From NCBI GenBank assembly GCA_029266295.1, contig JAQSXD010000148.1, forward strand, positions 1-8,522: 8,522 bases of DNA. Direction: 5' to 3'. Position numbers and translations under genes: made by a program. Position 1 is the first letter of the stretch; each line of letters starts with the position of its first letter. The stretch is from Bacillota bacterium (lineage in GTDB: Bacteria > Bacillota > Clostridia > Peptostreptococcales > Anaerovoracaceae). The notes beneath the pieces were generated by a model that ran no database searches, had not been told where the DNA came from, and saw only the letters and a list, made by a program, of their open reading frames with translations. Shown here piece after piece: positions 1 through 6,395 of this stretch.

Positions 1-44
1 CCGGCTGATTTAACAGCATTCGGAAGTTGCTAAAGCGCTGCGGC

Positions 45-242
45 TTAGACACATCGACACGCCCCCTTTTCGACCGCCCAGTTGAGCATCAATTGATCTG
101 TGGGCAAATTTGTCTGCAAATTATGCAAGACGTTATCAACTGATGCAATCTTCTTGTCACCACTATAAACAAAAGGGCAGCGATTTGGAATGCATAGATT
201 TATCAAAAAAATGCATTCCTTTTCTATTGCTTCTAGATTCAT
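45..242 (-). CDS. Small hypothetical protein, possibly the frameshifted front of a longer gene
   Basis: This is a 65-residue ORF starting MNLEAIEKECIFLINL and ending in TAA at 47-45. I do not recognise a family. It has four cysteines, no clear membrane segment and no signal peptide. The bases just before the ATG are an AT-rich palindrome with no Shine-Dalgarno sequence, so the start is uncertain. Near its end it crosses A4G5 (70-62). If one G were absent, the frame would run on as EKGRVDVSKPQRFSNF and leave the window at base 1 without a stop. That suggests an indel, a sequencing error, or a decayed gene. Alternatively, a separate gene could begin at the GTG at 52-50, which has AAGGGGG upstream at a suitable distance. 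Whether this ORF is expressed is open. Confidence 0.3.
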   Translation of the reverse strand: MNLEAIEKECIFLINLCIPNRCPFVYSGDKKIASVDNVLHNLQTNLPTDQLMLNWAVEKGACRCV

Positions 243-246
243 TTTA

Positions 247-286
247 AAAAGTTATAAATTTTTATCAAAATAAATTTATAACTTTT
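247..286. repeat. 15-bp perfect inverted repeat, AT-rich, 10-base spacer
   Basis: Arms at 247-261 (AAAAGTTATAAATTT) and 272-286 (AAATTTATAACTTTT) are exact reverse complements around TTATCAAAAT. The repeat sits 38 bases past the stop of the response-regulator gene and ends 4 bases before the ATG of the small ORF at 242. It could terminate the signalling operon, since the minus-strand 3' arm runs into CTTTTTAAAAT. However, with only one G-C pair in the stem it would be a weak terminator. An operator for the small ORF fits its position equally well. Confidence 0.6.
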
Positions 287-323
287 GTTTGACATCCTTA
301 ATATGGCGAGATGAGAAAGCTTT

Positions 324-1892
324 TTACAAGCTGTTTCTGTATTCCTTTGGGCTAACGCCGGTATTCTTTTTGAACACATAGCTGAAATAATGCGGATCGT
401 TGTAACCGATGGCTGGTGCAATCTCATGAAGCTTGTTTTTCTTGTCTTGCAGCATGGTCTTTGCCGCCTCCACCCGGCGTCTGGTCAGATATTCAATAAA
501 GGTGCCCCCGGTCTCCTGTGAAAAAATAGCACTGAAATGGCTTGGGGAAAACCCTACCTCTTTGGCCACGGTATGCAGGGATATATCAGGATCAGAGTAA
601 TGGGCATCAATGTACTCCCGTGCACTGCGGATCTCCTGCCCATAGGGGATTGTACTGGAGGCACTTCGCAGTGAAATCATTTCCGTCAGAAGCTCCAGCG
701 AAAAACTGCGGCTGTCTTCCAACGAAGAAGCCAGCTCGAAAACCTTCCTGGGATTTTCCGAAATCAGCTTTTGCATTTCACCCTTTTCCTGGGTCAGGCG
801 GGATGCGGTCACGATCAAATCCGTCAGCAGATAGTAACGCAGTAAATGGCTATCTAAACTTTCATCGCTGACCTCCTGGAAGTAATTCTCTAAAATTTGC
901 GGCAGATCCTTTTGGGAAGCATGGCGAAGCTGCTCTCCCAAAGGAACATTGAGGGATAGCATCTGTCTCCCTGAAATCCGATCGAGCTTCAAGTCATCAG
1001 ACCCTATGATTTTGCTTCCTTGAAAGACAAGACCGCTGCCGAAAACGCTGCGAGCATCTGCATAGGATTTGGGCAATTCACCGATCCGATCCACAATGGA
1101 ACCGATGCCGACCGATACGTCCATGGAAAGATAGCGCTTCATCTCATGGCGCAGGATCTGAGCCGTTTCGTAAGCTGCTTCCCTAACGGTGGTTTCGTGC
1201 TCTCCCTTGACAATGAACACCATCTGATCATTGCTCTGCAAAAACCAGATGCAATCGTTTCTTTCTCCAACAACATGATTTCCCAGAAGGCGAATCCGCG
1301 CTGGCTCATCTCCTGCCGCAAATCCCGATAAAGCTGCCTGACAGACTACGTATTTTTTGCTGATCAGACTCACTTTATGGCGCTGGGCTGCTTGAAGGGC
1401 GTCGTTGAGTCCCACGGCTCCAACCACCAGTTCGCTGAGAAAATGCTCACGAAGGATGGTGGTCTCCAGCTCGTCCCTTTTTAGGCTTTCTTCCATCTCA
1501 AGATAAGTTTTCTTTTCTTTTTCAATCCGCTCCGCCACCCCGGTCAGAACCTCCAGCAGCTTAGGAGAATTCACCGGTTTCAGAATGTAGGCGTCGACCC
1601 CTACGTTCAATGCTTTTTGGGCGTACTCAAATTCATCATGGCCGCTGACAATGATGATATGAACCCAAGGCATTGCTCGTTTCACCAGTGCTGCCAGATC
1701 CAGACCATCCATGAAAGGCATGCGCACATCAGCGATCAGGATGTCAGGTCTCAGCTCCTGGATCAGCGGCAGTGCCATTTCCCCATCCTCCGCTTCTCCG
1801 CAGATGGTGAAAATATCAGCCCGTTTTTCGATACAATTTCTTATCCCCGCGCGAATAATCTCTTCATCATCCGCTACAAACAGTTTCATCAT
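324..1892 (-). CDS. YesN-like response regulator with AraC-type DNA-binding domain
   Basis: This is a cytoplasmic transcription factor of 522 residues, within the usual range for YesN-type regulators. Residues 1-125 form a receiver domain: acidic pair D8/D9, phospho-acceptor D55 in ADVRMP, S83 in IIIVSGHDEF, and K105 in ILKPV. Residues about 180-285 look like the degenerate GGDEF-like middle region common in this family, with SVGIG at 260-264 followed by SYADA. Residues about 420-522 form an AraC/XylS domain with two helix-turn-helix units, around 437-463 and 486-519 (FSYVFKKNTGVSPKEYR). I chose the ATG at 1892 because GGGGAG lies 7 bases upstream; the next ATG at 1889 is also possible. The frame extends to 1949, but that part lies inside the kinase gene. 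The 26-base overlap with the kinase gene implies translational coupling and a cognate pair. Family knowledge suggests activation of sugar-uptake genes; the actual target and ligand are inferred. Confidence 0.95.
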   Translation of the reverse strand: MMKLFVADDEEIIRAGIRNCIEKRADIFTICGEAEDGEMALPLIQELRPDILIADVRMPFMDGLDLAALVKRAMPWVHIIIVSGHDEFEYAQKALNVGVDAYILKPVNSPKLLEVLTGVAERIEKEKKTYLEMEESLKRDELETTILREHFLSELVVGAVGLNDALQAAQRHKVSLISKKYVVCQAALSGFAAGDEPARIRLLGNHVVGERNDCIWFLQSNDQMVFIVKGEHETTVREAAYETAQILRHEMKRYLSMDVSVGIGSIVDRIGELPKSYADARSVFGSGLVFQGSKIIGSDDLKLDRISGRQMLSLNVPLGEQLRHASQKDLPQILENYFQEVSDESLDSHLLRYYLLTDLIVTASRLTQEKGEMQKLISENPRKVFELASSLEDSRSFSLELLTEMISLRSASSTIPYGQEIRSAREYIDAHYSDPDISLHTVAKEVGFSPSHFSAIFSQETGGTFIEYLTRRRVEAAKTMLQDKKNKLHEIAPAIGYNDPHYFSYVFKKNTGVSPKEYRNSL

Positions 1893-3333
1893 GGTTCTTC
1901 TCCCCGCACGGAAGGGTAAAGCGAATGCTTGTCCCTTGCCCGAATTCACTAGCGATTTCTAATTCTCTGTTGTAGTACAGGCGAATCCGCCTGTTGACAT
2001 TGTATAAACCGAAACCCGAAGATTCGGCAAGAATCCCTTCCCTCAGCCGAAACCGGAGACGCTCCAGCTGTTCCGGGAGCATACCGATGCCGGTATCGCT
2101 GACCGTGAAGGTCATGGTATTGTCTTCATTTTTTCTGGCAAGAACCCGAATCTGTCCTCCGCCCCGCTTATTCTTTATCCCGTGATAGATTGCATTCTCC
2201 ACAAGCGGCTGAAGAAGAAGCTTAAGGATGGATTCCTTTTCCAACGCCGGGTCAATATTGATATCATAGGTCATGATTCGGTTATATCTTGCTGATTGTA
2301 TACTTAGATAGCTTTGAACATGCTTCTGTTCACTGCTAACCTCCACATAATCCTTGCCCTGATTGAGCGAAATCCGCAAAAACTCCGTAAACGCCATGGC
2401 AATATCAACAAGTTCCTCGTTTCGTTCTTGCTCGGCAAGCCAGATGATGGTCTCAAGCGTATTATATACGAAATGAGGCGTGATCTGCGCCTGTAATGCC
2501 CTCATTTCAGCCTTCTGCAAATCCTTTCCTACCTCAATGCGCTCGTCGATGAGCTGCTGAAGCCGCTCAGCCATATGGTTTAGGCTCTTGGTCAAAGGAA
2601 TCATCTCGGCAACAGCGCTTCCTGTAACTCTTGCGTCCAGATTCCCGTCCGTAATGGCTCTGGTCATCTCCTGAAGCTTTAAAATTGGGTTGTGGATCGA
2701 ATCACGCAGATATTGATAGGAGTTTACAGCAAAATAAATTACCATCATCAGGATTCCCGCAGTAAAAATCAGCACGAGAACAGCAACCATCTGGATTCTG
2801 CTGTTGAGTCTTGAAATGTTGGTCAGTTCTTCATTGATATATTGCTCCAGCACGGTATGAATGAGGGTTACCACACCGGTAATATCCCGATAGGTGCTTT
2901 CCTGCAGGCTCACCGCCTCCTGGTTCATGGTCTGAAACCGCAAGGTATCCACATAGGATCGAAGCGTATTGCTTGCACGCTGTGCCGCGACCACATAGCG
3001 GGCGGTATGGGCATTGTTCTCTTCCAGTTCGGTAAGCCCCTCTTCCATCTGCTTCATCATTTCGCCCTGGCTGCCGTCCATAAAGTCCATCTTTCCCGAC
3101 ACAATATTCCAGATCTCCCCGGAAAACTGGTTTTTGGCAATATCGCGAATTTCTGCTGCTTTATCAATATTTTCTATGAGATCGTCGTATCGTGCCGTCA
3201 TCAGCATCATAGAGGCAGTCATGATTACCGTAGGAATGATCATTGCTGCAATAATGGTTCTGTAAGACTGTTTCAGCATCGTTCTGATACTACCCTTATG
3301 CCGAAAGATTGCCATATTGAGATGCCGTATCAT
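1867..3333 (-). CDS. YesM-like sensor histidine kinase (HPK7/LytS-type), HAMP-containing
   Basis: This is a 488-residue membrane kinase. A short cytoplasmic N-terminus leads to TM1 at about 26-46. An extracellular, mostly helical segment spans about 47-180, and TM2 lies at about 182-204. A HAMP domain follows at about 206-262 (P216, then DGNLDARV). The His_kinase domain carries ALQAQITPHFVYNTLE with phospho-acceptor H287. The ATPase domain shows an N-box (LLLQPLVENAIYHG, N380), a G1 box (DTGIGM, 413-418) and a G2 box (SGFGLYNV, 439-446). The family usually has INPHF at the histidine; here N is T285. The ATG at 3333 overlaps the upstream TGA as ATGA and has AAGGAGG 10 bases before it, so translation is coupled to the sugar-binding protein. 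The extracellular region looks like a four-helix bundle rather than a Cache fold, which suits sensing through a partner binding protein; this is inference. It presumably phosphorylates the downstream regulator. Confidence 0.95.
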   Translation of the reverse strand: MIRHLNMAIFRHKGSIRTMLKQSYRTIIAAMIIPTVIMTASMMLMTARYDDLIENIDKAAEIRDIAKNQFSGEIWNIVSGKMDFMDGSQGEMMKQMEEGLTELEENNAHTARYVVAAQRASNTLRSYVDTLRFQTMNQEAVSLQESTYRDITGVVTLIHTVLEQYINEELTNISRLNSRIQMVAVLVLIFTAGILMMVIYFAVNSYQYLRDSIHNPILKLQEMTRAITDGNLDARVTGSAVAEMIPLTKSLNHMAERLQQLIDERIEVGKDLQKAEMRALQAQITPHFVYNTLETIIWLAEQERNEELVDIAMAFTEFLRISLNQGKDYVEVSSEQKHVQSYLSIQSARYNRIMTYDINIDPALEKESILKLLLQPLVENAIYHGIKNKRGGGQIRVLARKNEDNTMTFTVSDTGIGMLPEQLERLRFRLREGILAESSGFGLYNVNRRIRLYYNRELEIASEFGQGTSIRFTLPCGEKNHDETVCSG

Positions 3334-4289
3334 TGTGCAAACGCCTCCTTTGTGATCAACTTGGTCCTGACCAACCGGAACGCATCCTCACCCTCGTCAC
3401 CACCCGTGATTAAAGCCGCCGCAGTCTCCATGACGGTATTGCCAAGAACCGGATCGCATTGCACAAGGCACTCAATTTTCCCTTCCTTTACAAGGGAAAC
3501 CACTTCTTCCGCTCCACCGAAGGCATAAATTTTGATATCTTCTCCCGGCACCTTGCCTTCCTGCTCGATTGCATCAATGGCGCCCAGCGTCATGGCATCA
3601 TTGTGAGAGATCAGTATATTAATTTTATAGTCATTGCGCAGGAGCCCTTTTACAATTTCCTTCCCCTTGGATCTCATGTACTCTCCACAGACGCTGTAGT
3701 TGATTCTGTAACGTCCGTCCTTTTCCAGCGTTTCCCGAAACCCTCTGGTAATTTCCCTCACCGGATAGGCGCCCGTTGTCCCGCAAAGCTCTACAATGGT
3801 CTTATCCCCGCTGATGTTTTCCAGCATCTCCTCTGCCGCTTTTACTGATGCCGAATAATAATCGTACCCCACATAACTTGAAGTAATTCCGCCTCTTCCC
3901 GACCGTACTGCTTTATCTACCGCAATAATAGGGATCCCTGCTCGTTTTGCCTCGGACAAAACCTTGTCCCAGCCATTTTCCACCAGAGGGGAAAAGACAA
4001 TCACATCCGCCTGATATGCAATGAGTGCTCTTAAGGCATCGATCTGCGCATTTTGGTTTCGTTCTGCCAGCAGCGGCATTACTGCCATGTCATACTGGGC
4101 AGCGGCGTCCTCTATGGATTGTTCCAACTCATCTTTCCAGGAATCCTCCGTAACGGTAACCACAAGTCCCAGAATTTTCGAAGATGCGGGAATGCTGTCC
4201 CTCCGCTGCAGATTAATATCGATGGCAAGGGCGACAAACAAAATTAAAACGGTGATTACGCTGATCAATATTTTAATGTCTCGGTTCAT
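3330..4289 (-). CDS. Membrane-anchored periplasmic-type sugar-binding protein (Peripla_BP_4 / type 1)
   Basis: This is a 319-residue protein with one hydrophobic N-terminal segment (about 5-23) and no lipobox cysteine, so it is probably held by an uncleaved membrane anchor. From about residue 37 it shows the ribose/galactose-binding fold: ILGLVVTVTEDSW, then DVIVFSPL, GIPIIAVDKAV, GYDYYSA, and the second lobe with ILISHNDAMTLGAIDA and IKIYAFGGAEEV. The ATG at 4289 has GAGAGGAG 7 bases upstream; a TTG just before it is unlikely to be the start. It is the first gene of the signalling operon, and its TGA overlaps the kinase ATG by 4 bases. In clostridial XylFII-LytS and in LuxP/LuxQ or TorT/TorS, such proteins present a ligand to the kinase, so a sensory rather than transport role is inferred. 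The ligand is probably a sugar but cannot be named. Confidence 0.9.
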   Translation of the reverse strand: MNRDIKILISVITVLILFVALAIDINLQRRDSIPASSKILGLVVTVTEDSWKDELEQSIEDAAAQYDMAVMPLLAERNQNAQIDALRALIAYQADVIVFSPLVENGWDKVLSEAKRAGIPIIAVDKAVRSGRGGITSSYVGYDYYSASVKAAEEMLENISGDKTIVELCGTTGAYPVREITRGFRETLEKDGRYRINYSVCGEYMRSKGKEIVKGLLRNDYKINILISHNDAMTLGAIDAIEQEGKVPGEDIKIYAFGGAEEVVSLVKEGKIECLVQCDPVLGNTVMETAAALITGGDEGEDAFRLVRTKLITKEAFAQ

Positions 4290-4365
4290 CAACGGACTCC
4301 TCTCCCTATTGGCAACAATTTATGGCTCGTCCTGATTCGTGCTTACCTATGCTTCATTTACTCCC

Positions 4366-4394
4366 ATTATATCTGTTTTTCCGACTACTTTCAC
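4366..4394 (-). promoter_or_regulatory. Sigma-A-type promoter for the sensor operon
   Basis: On the minus strand a perfect TATAAT (4371-4366) follows GTGAAA (4394-4389) with a 17-base spacer. The -35 box matches TTGACA at 4 of 6 positions, so some activator dependence is plausible. Transcription should start near 4359, giving a leader of about 70 bases before the ATG at 4289. The GAATACGG boxes and the long hairpin lie just upstream. Confidence 0.65.
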
Positions 4395-4420
4395 CGCTAA
4401 TATTTCTGAATACGGAAATG

Positions 4421-4465
4421 CGAATACAGCGTACCAGAAGGATTTCTTCCGGTACGCCGTATTCG
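4421..4465. repeat. Long hairpin: about 20-bp stem, 5-base loop
   Basis: Arms at 4421-4435 (CGAATACAGCGTACC) and 4451-4465 (GGTACGCCGTATTCG) pair over 15 positions. One position is A-C as plus-strand RNA but a G-U wobble as minus-strand RNA. The interior adds one more wobble (4436/4450) and GAAG/CTTC (4437-4440 with 4446-4449) around a 5-base loop. No T-tract follows on either strand, so it is not a standard intrinsic terminator. It lies about 150 bases past the MgtC-like gene and just upstream of the sensor-operon promoter. The inner-strand motif GAATACGG also occurs alone at 4408-4415. Confidence 0.75.
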
Positions 4466-4614
4466 GGAAGCACGGATTGAATGGATGGATCAACCGTGTT
4501 CCTAGGAAGCGCTTAATCAACGTTTCCTTCGGTATGAATTGACAGTTTTACTGATATACGCAAATTGTTGTGAGTAACCCATCAGGGGAAAATCTGGGAT
4601 GACCGATATTTTCG

Positions 4615-5301
4615 TTACAGATCACTGATCTTGGTTACACAAACGCCTTCCAGCTTTTTCAGCTCAGACGTAAATCCGTCTTTATCAATTTTTTTGCTGG
4701 ACTTGGTAAACCCGAATTTAGAGGTCACATGATAGATGACTTTTTCCTCTCCGATCTCTTCTGCGATGTCAACATCATTGAGGATCACATCATAACCGGA
4801 AGCGATTTTTTTTGTACTGATCAAGGTGCCCGAGATATCGGAACACACCATTTCTATGGCCAGTCCCTTACGCTTTACTTTACGGAACTTTTTCTCGAGG
4901 TAATTAAAGATCGTGAGGGTTATAATAATTGCGATGGTCCCCAGCACAGCGGATTCGTAAAATCCGCCTCCTGCCGCCAGACCCAAACAGGCTACCGCCC
5001 AAAGGCTTGCAGCAGTCGTGAGACCACGTACCGTCAGTCCCTCTCTCATAATGGTTCCGGCACCGAGAAACCCGATGCCCGAAATAACCTGAGCCCCCAG
5101 TCTGGTGGGATCCATGGTGGTTATCTGAGAATATTTTTCCAAAGACATTTCGCCCATCAGCATCACTACCGCTGCGCCAATTGCCACAAGCATATGGGTT
5201 CTCAGGCCTGCGGGCCGATTATTGTTTTCCCGTTCCCATCCAATGATTCCTCCGATTGCCATAGCCAAAACGATTCTGATTATCATTTCAATTAAGGTCA
5301 T
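4615..5301 (-). CDS. MgtC/SapB-family inner-membrane protein
   Basis: This is a 228-residue protein. The N-terminal half (about 1-137) has roughly five hydrophobic helices with the family signatures GWERE (21-25), RPAGLRTHMLVAIGAA (29-44), LGAQVISGIGFLGAGTI, and GLTTAASLWAVA. Residues about 146-228 form a soluble cytoplasmic tail resembling the small ACT-like domain of MgtC relatives. The ATG at 5301 is chosen because AAGGAGGG lies just upstream. The frame is open for 25 more codons to 5376, but that stretch has no ribosome site and no family similarity I can see. Known family members are tied to low-magnesium growth and to inhibition of the F-type ATP synthase in some pathogens; the role here is unknown. 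It lies 95 bases after the hydrolase gene, so it may be read through from the sugar operon or have its own weak promoter. Confidence 0.92.
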   Translation of the reverse strand: MTLIEMIIRIVLAMAIGGIIGWERENNNRPAGLRTHMLVAIGAAVVMLMGEMSLEKYSQITTMDPTRLGAQVISGIGFLGAGTIMREGLTVRGLTTAASLWAVACLGLAAGGGFYESAVLGTIAIIITLTIFNYLEKKFRKVKRKGLAIEMVCSDISGTLISTKKIASGYDVILNDVDIAEEIGEEKVIYHVTSKFGFTKSSKKIDKDGFTSELKKLEGVCVTKISDL

Positions 5302-5396
5302 GGTTTCCCTCCTTTCCAAGGTATCAATGCACTCAAGTCTCACCAGCATCCAATTGCTGTCTCGTTTGCCGATCATTTCGGCTTCGAAAGCTCACT

Positions 5397-6392
5397 CTAT
5401 ATAGAATATTCCACCGTAATTTCTCCGGTGTCTTCCTTACAATCAAATATAACAGCGCACGGTTTTTCCATCGCAGGATCCGCGTTTTCCGCCTCGCCCA
5501 GGTGTCCCGTGATATACACGCCCCCCTGTTTTCCCGTTTCTTTCAGGTACGACCGAATTCGCTCGATCACCTCAGGATGAGCACTGTTGAAGCGCCTGTC
5601 TTCTGAGGAACAAATCACAAAATGATCCGGCTGCGCAACCTCCACCATTGCCTCAGGCAGTCCGTCGAGCTGCCCGTGATGGGTTGCTTTTAATATTCCG
5701 CAGCATAATCGGTCCTTGTATTTCTCTAAAATGGAATCCCACCCATCCACTTTATCTCCTGATAGTAGTATTGCCGCCTTTCCCGCTTTGACTCTCATGG
5801 CAATGCTGCTGGCGTTGCCATGTTGATCGATGCTATAAAAGATCGATTCGGCCTTTTTCTCATCTTTTTCAGTGCTTAATGCTTGGTACGCCTGCATCAT
5901 TTGATCCTGAAGCTGACGATTCGGTGTGAGAAATTCTAACTCCAAGCCAGGAACCGGCGAAATGATCCCTGCTTCCGCATCGATCCGTTTTATGGGGATT
6001 CCCCGCTCACCGCACAAGAAAACCATCTCTGCGTAGCTCAAAAGGGCATTTCGAAACAGGTTTCCACTTAGGTTGCCATTACGGACGCTCTCAAAGTTCG
6101 CTATCATTTTGATCGGCAAAACCGGTGGATTCACATTGATCAGAACTTCACCCACGGGAAGCACTCTGATCACCTCCGGCAACCCGCCAATATGATCATC
6201 ATGAATATGCGTCACGATCATCATATCGACTTTCGGGACCTTTAACTTTTTTAGATACTCCGCAACCCGAATGCTTCCCTTCGCTTCATACTCTGTTGCT
6301 CTGTCGGTACCGCCGTCAACCAGCAGACGATAATCGTCTTTTTCGATGAGAATCGCTTCTCCGTAACCCACATTCACAAAATGAACCCGCAT
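5397..6392 (-). CDS. ComEC/Rec2-type metallo-beta-lactamase-fold hydrolase
   Basis: This is a 331-residue protein with no signal peptide or membrane segment, so it is probably a cytoplasmic metal-dependent hydrolase. It begins with the fold's first strands (MRVHFVNVGYGEAILIE, LLVDGG at 23-28). The metal site is complete: H62, H64, D66 and H67 in THIHDDHIGG, D213 in LLSGD, and H238 in ATHHG, with SAHP at 270-273. NASSIAMR (193-200) also matches the hydrolase domain of the ComEC competence protein, but the membrane channel domain is absent. Residues 158-190 are a charged insertion. The ATG at 6392 follows the permease stop by 3 bases, with AAGGTG inside the permease gene, so the two are cotranslated. 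A nuclease, phosphodiesterase or small-molecule hydrolase are all possible; the substrate is unknown. Confidence 0.9.
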   Translation of the reverse strand: MRVHFVNVGYGEAILIEKDDYRLLVDGGTDRATEYEAKGSIRVAEYLKKLKVPKVDMMIVTHIHDDHIGGLPEVIRVLPVGEVLINVNPPVLPIKMIANFESVRNGNLSGNLFRNALLSYAEMVFLCGERGIPIKRIDAEAGIISPVPGLELEFLTPNRQLQDQMMQAYQALSTEKDEKKAESIFYSIDQHGNASSIAMRVKAGKAAILLSGDKVDGWDSILEKYKDRLCCGILKATHHGQLDGLPEAMVEVAQPDHFVICSSEDRRFNSAHPEVIERIRSYLKETGKQGGVYITGHLGEAENADPAMEKPCAVIFDCKEDTGEITVEYSI

Positions 6393-6395
6393 GAT

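Larger units (their letters stand above)
4290..4614. other. Intergenic region of about 325 bases between the MgtC-like gene and the sensor operon
   Basis: The region holds the sensor-operon promoter and leader (up to 4394), the GAATACGG boxes and the long hairpin. Between the hairpin and the MgtC-like stop codon I see only weak stem-loops (CACGG at 4471-4475 with CCGTG at 4494-4498; AGGAA with TTCCT around 4504-4527). There is no clear terminator with a T-tract. The 67-codon plus-strand ORF across it has no ribosome site or recognisable product. Confidence 0.6.

Noticed and set aside
1893..1949. Longer N-terminus of the response regulator
   Set aside because: The receiver domain begins at MKLFVADDEE, and GGGGAG sits just before the ATG at 1892; the extra residues overlap the kinase coding region.
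2842..3528. 228-codon plus-strand ORF
   Set aside because: It is fully antisense to the kinase and binding-protein genes, has no ribosome site, and its histidine-rich, low-logic translation looks like a shadow of minus-strand coding.
4516..4529. cre-like site (ATCAACGTTTCCTT) for catabolite control
   Set aside because: It has at least two mismatches at conserved positions and lies about 150 bases upstream of the promoter, so support is too weak.
4339..4542. 67-codon plus-strand ORF in the intergenic gap
   Set aside because: It runs through the promoter and hairpin, has no ribosome site, and matches no family I know.
4539..4544. Plus-strand TTGACA that could be a -35 box
   Set aside because: There is no acceptable -10 box at 16-18 bases and no plus-strand gene to serve. 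The same applies to the TTGACA at 289-294.
5302..5376. N-terminal extension or leader riboswitch for the MgtC-like gene
   Set aside because: The 25 extra codons have no ribosome site, while AAGGAGGG directly precedes the ATG at 5301. The leader is short and I could not fold it into a known magnesium or manganese riboswitch.
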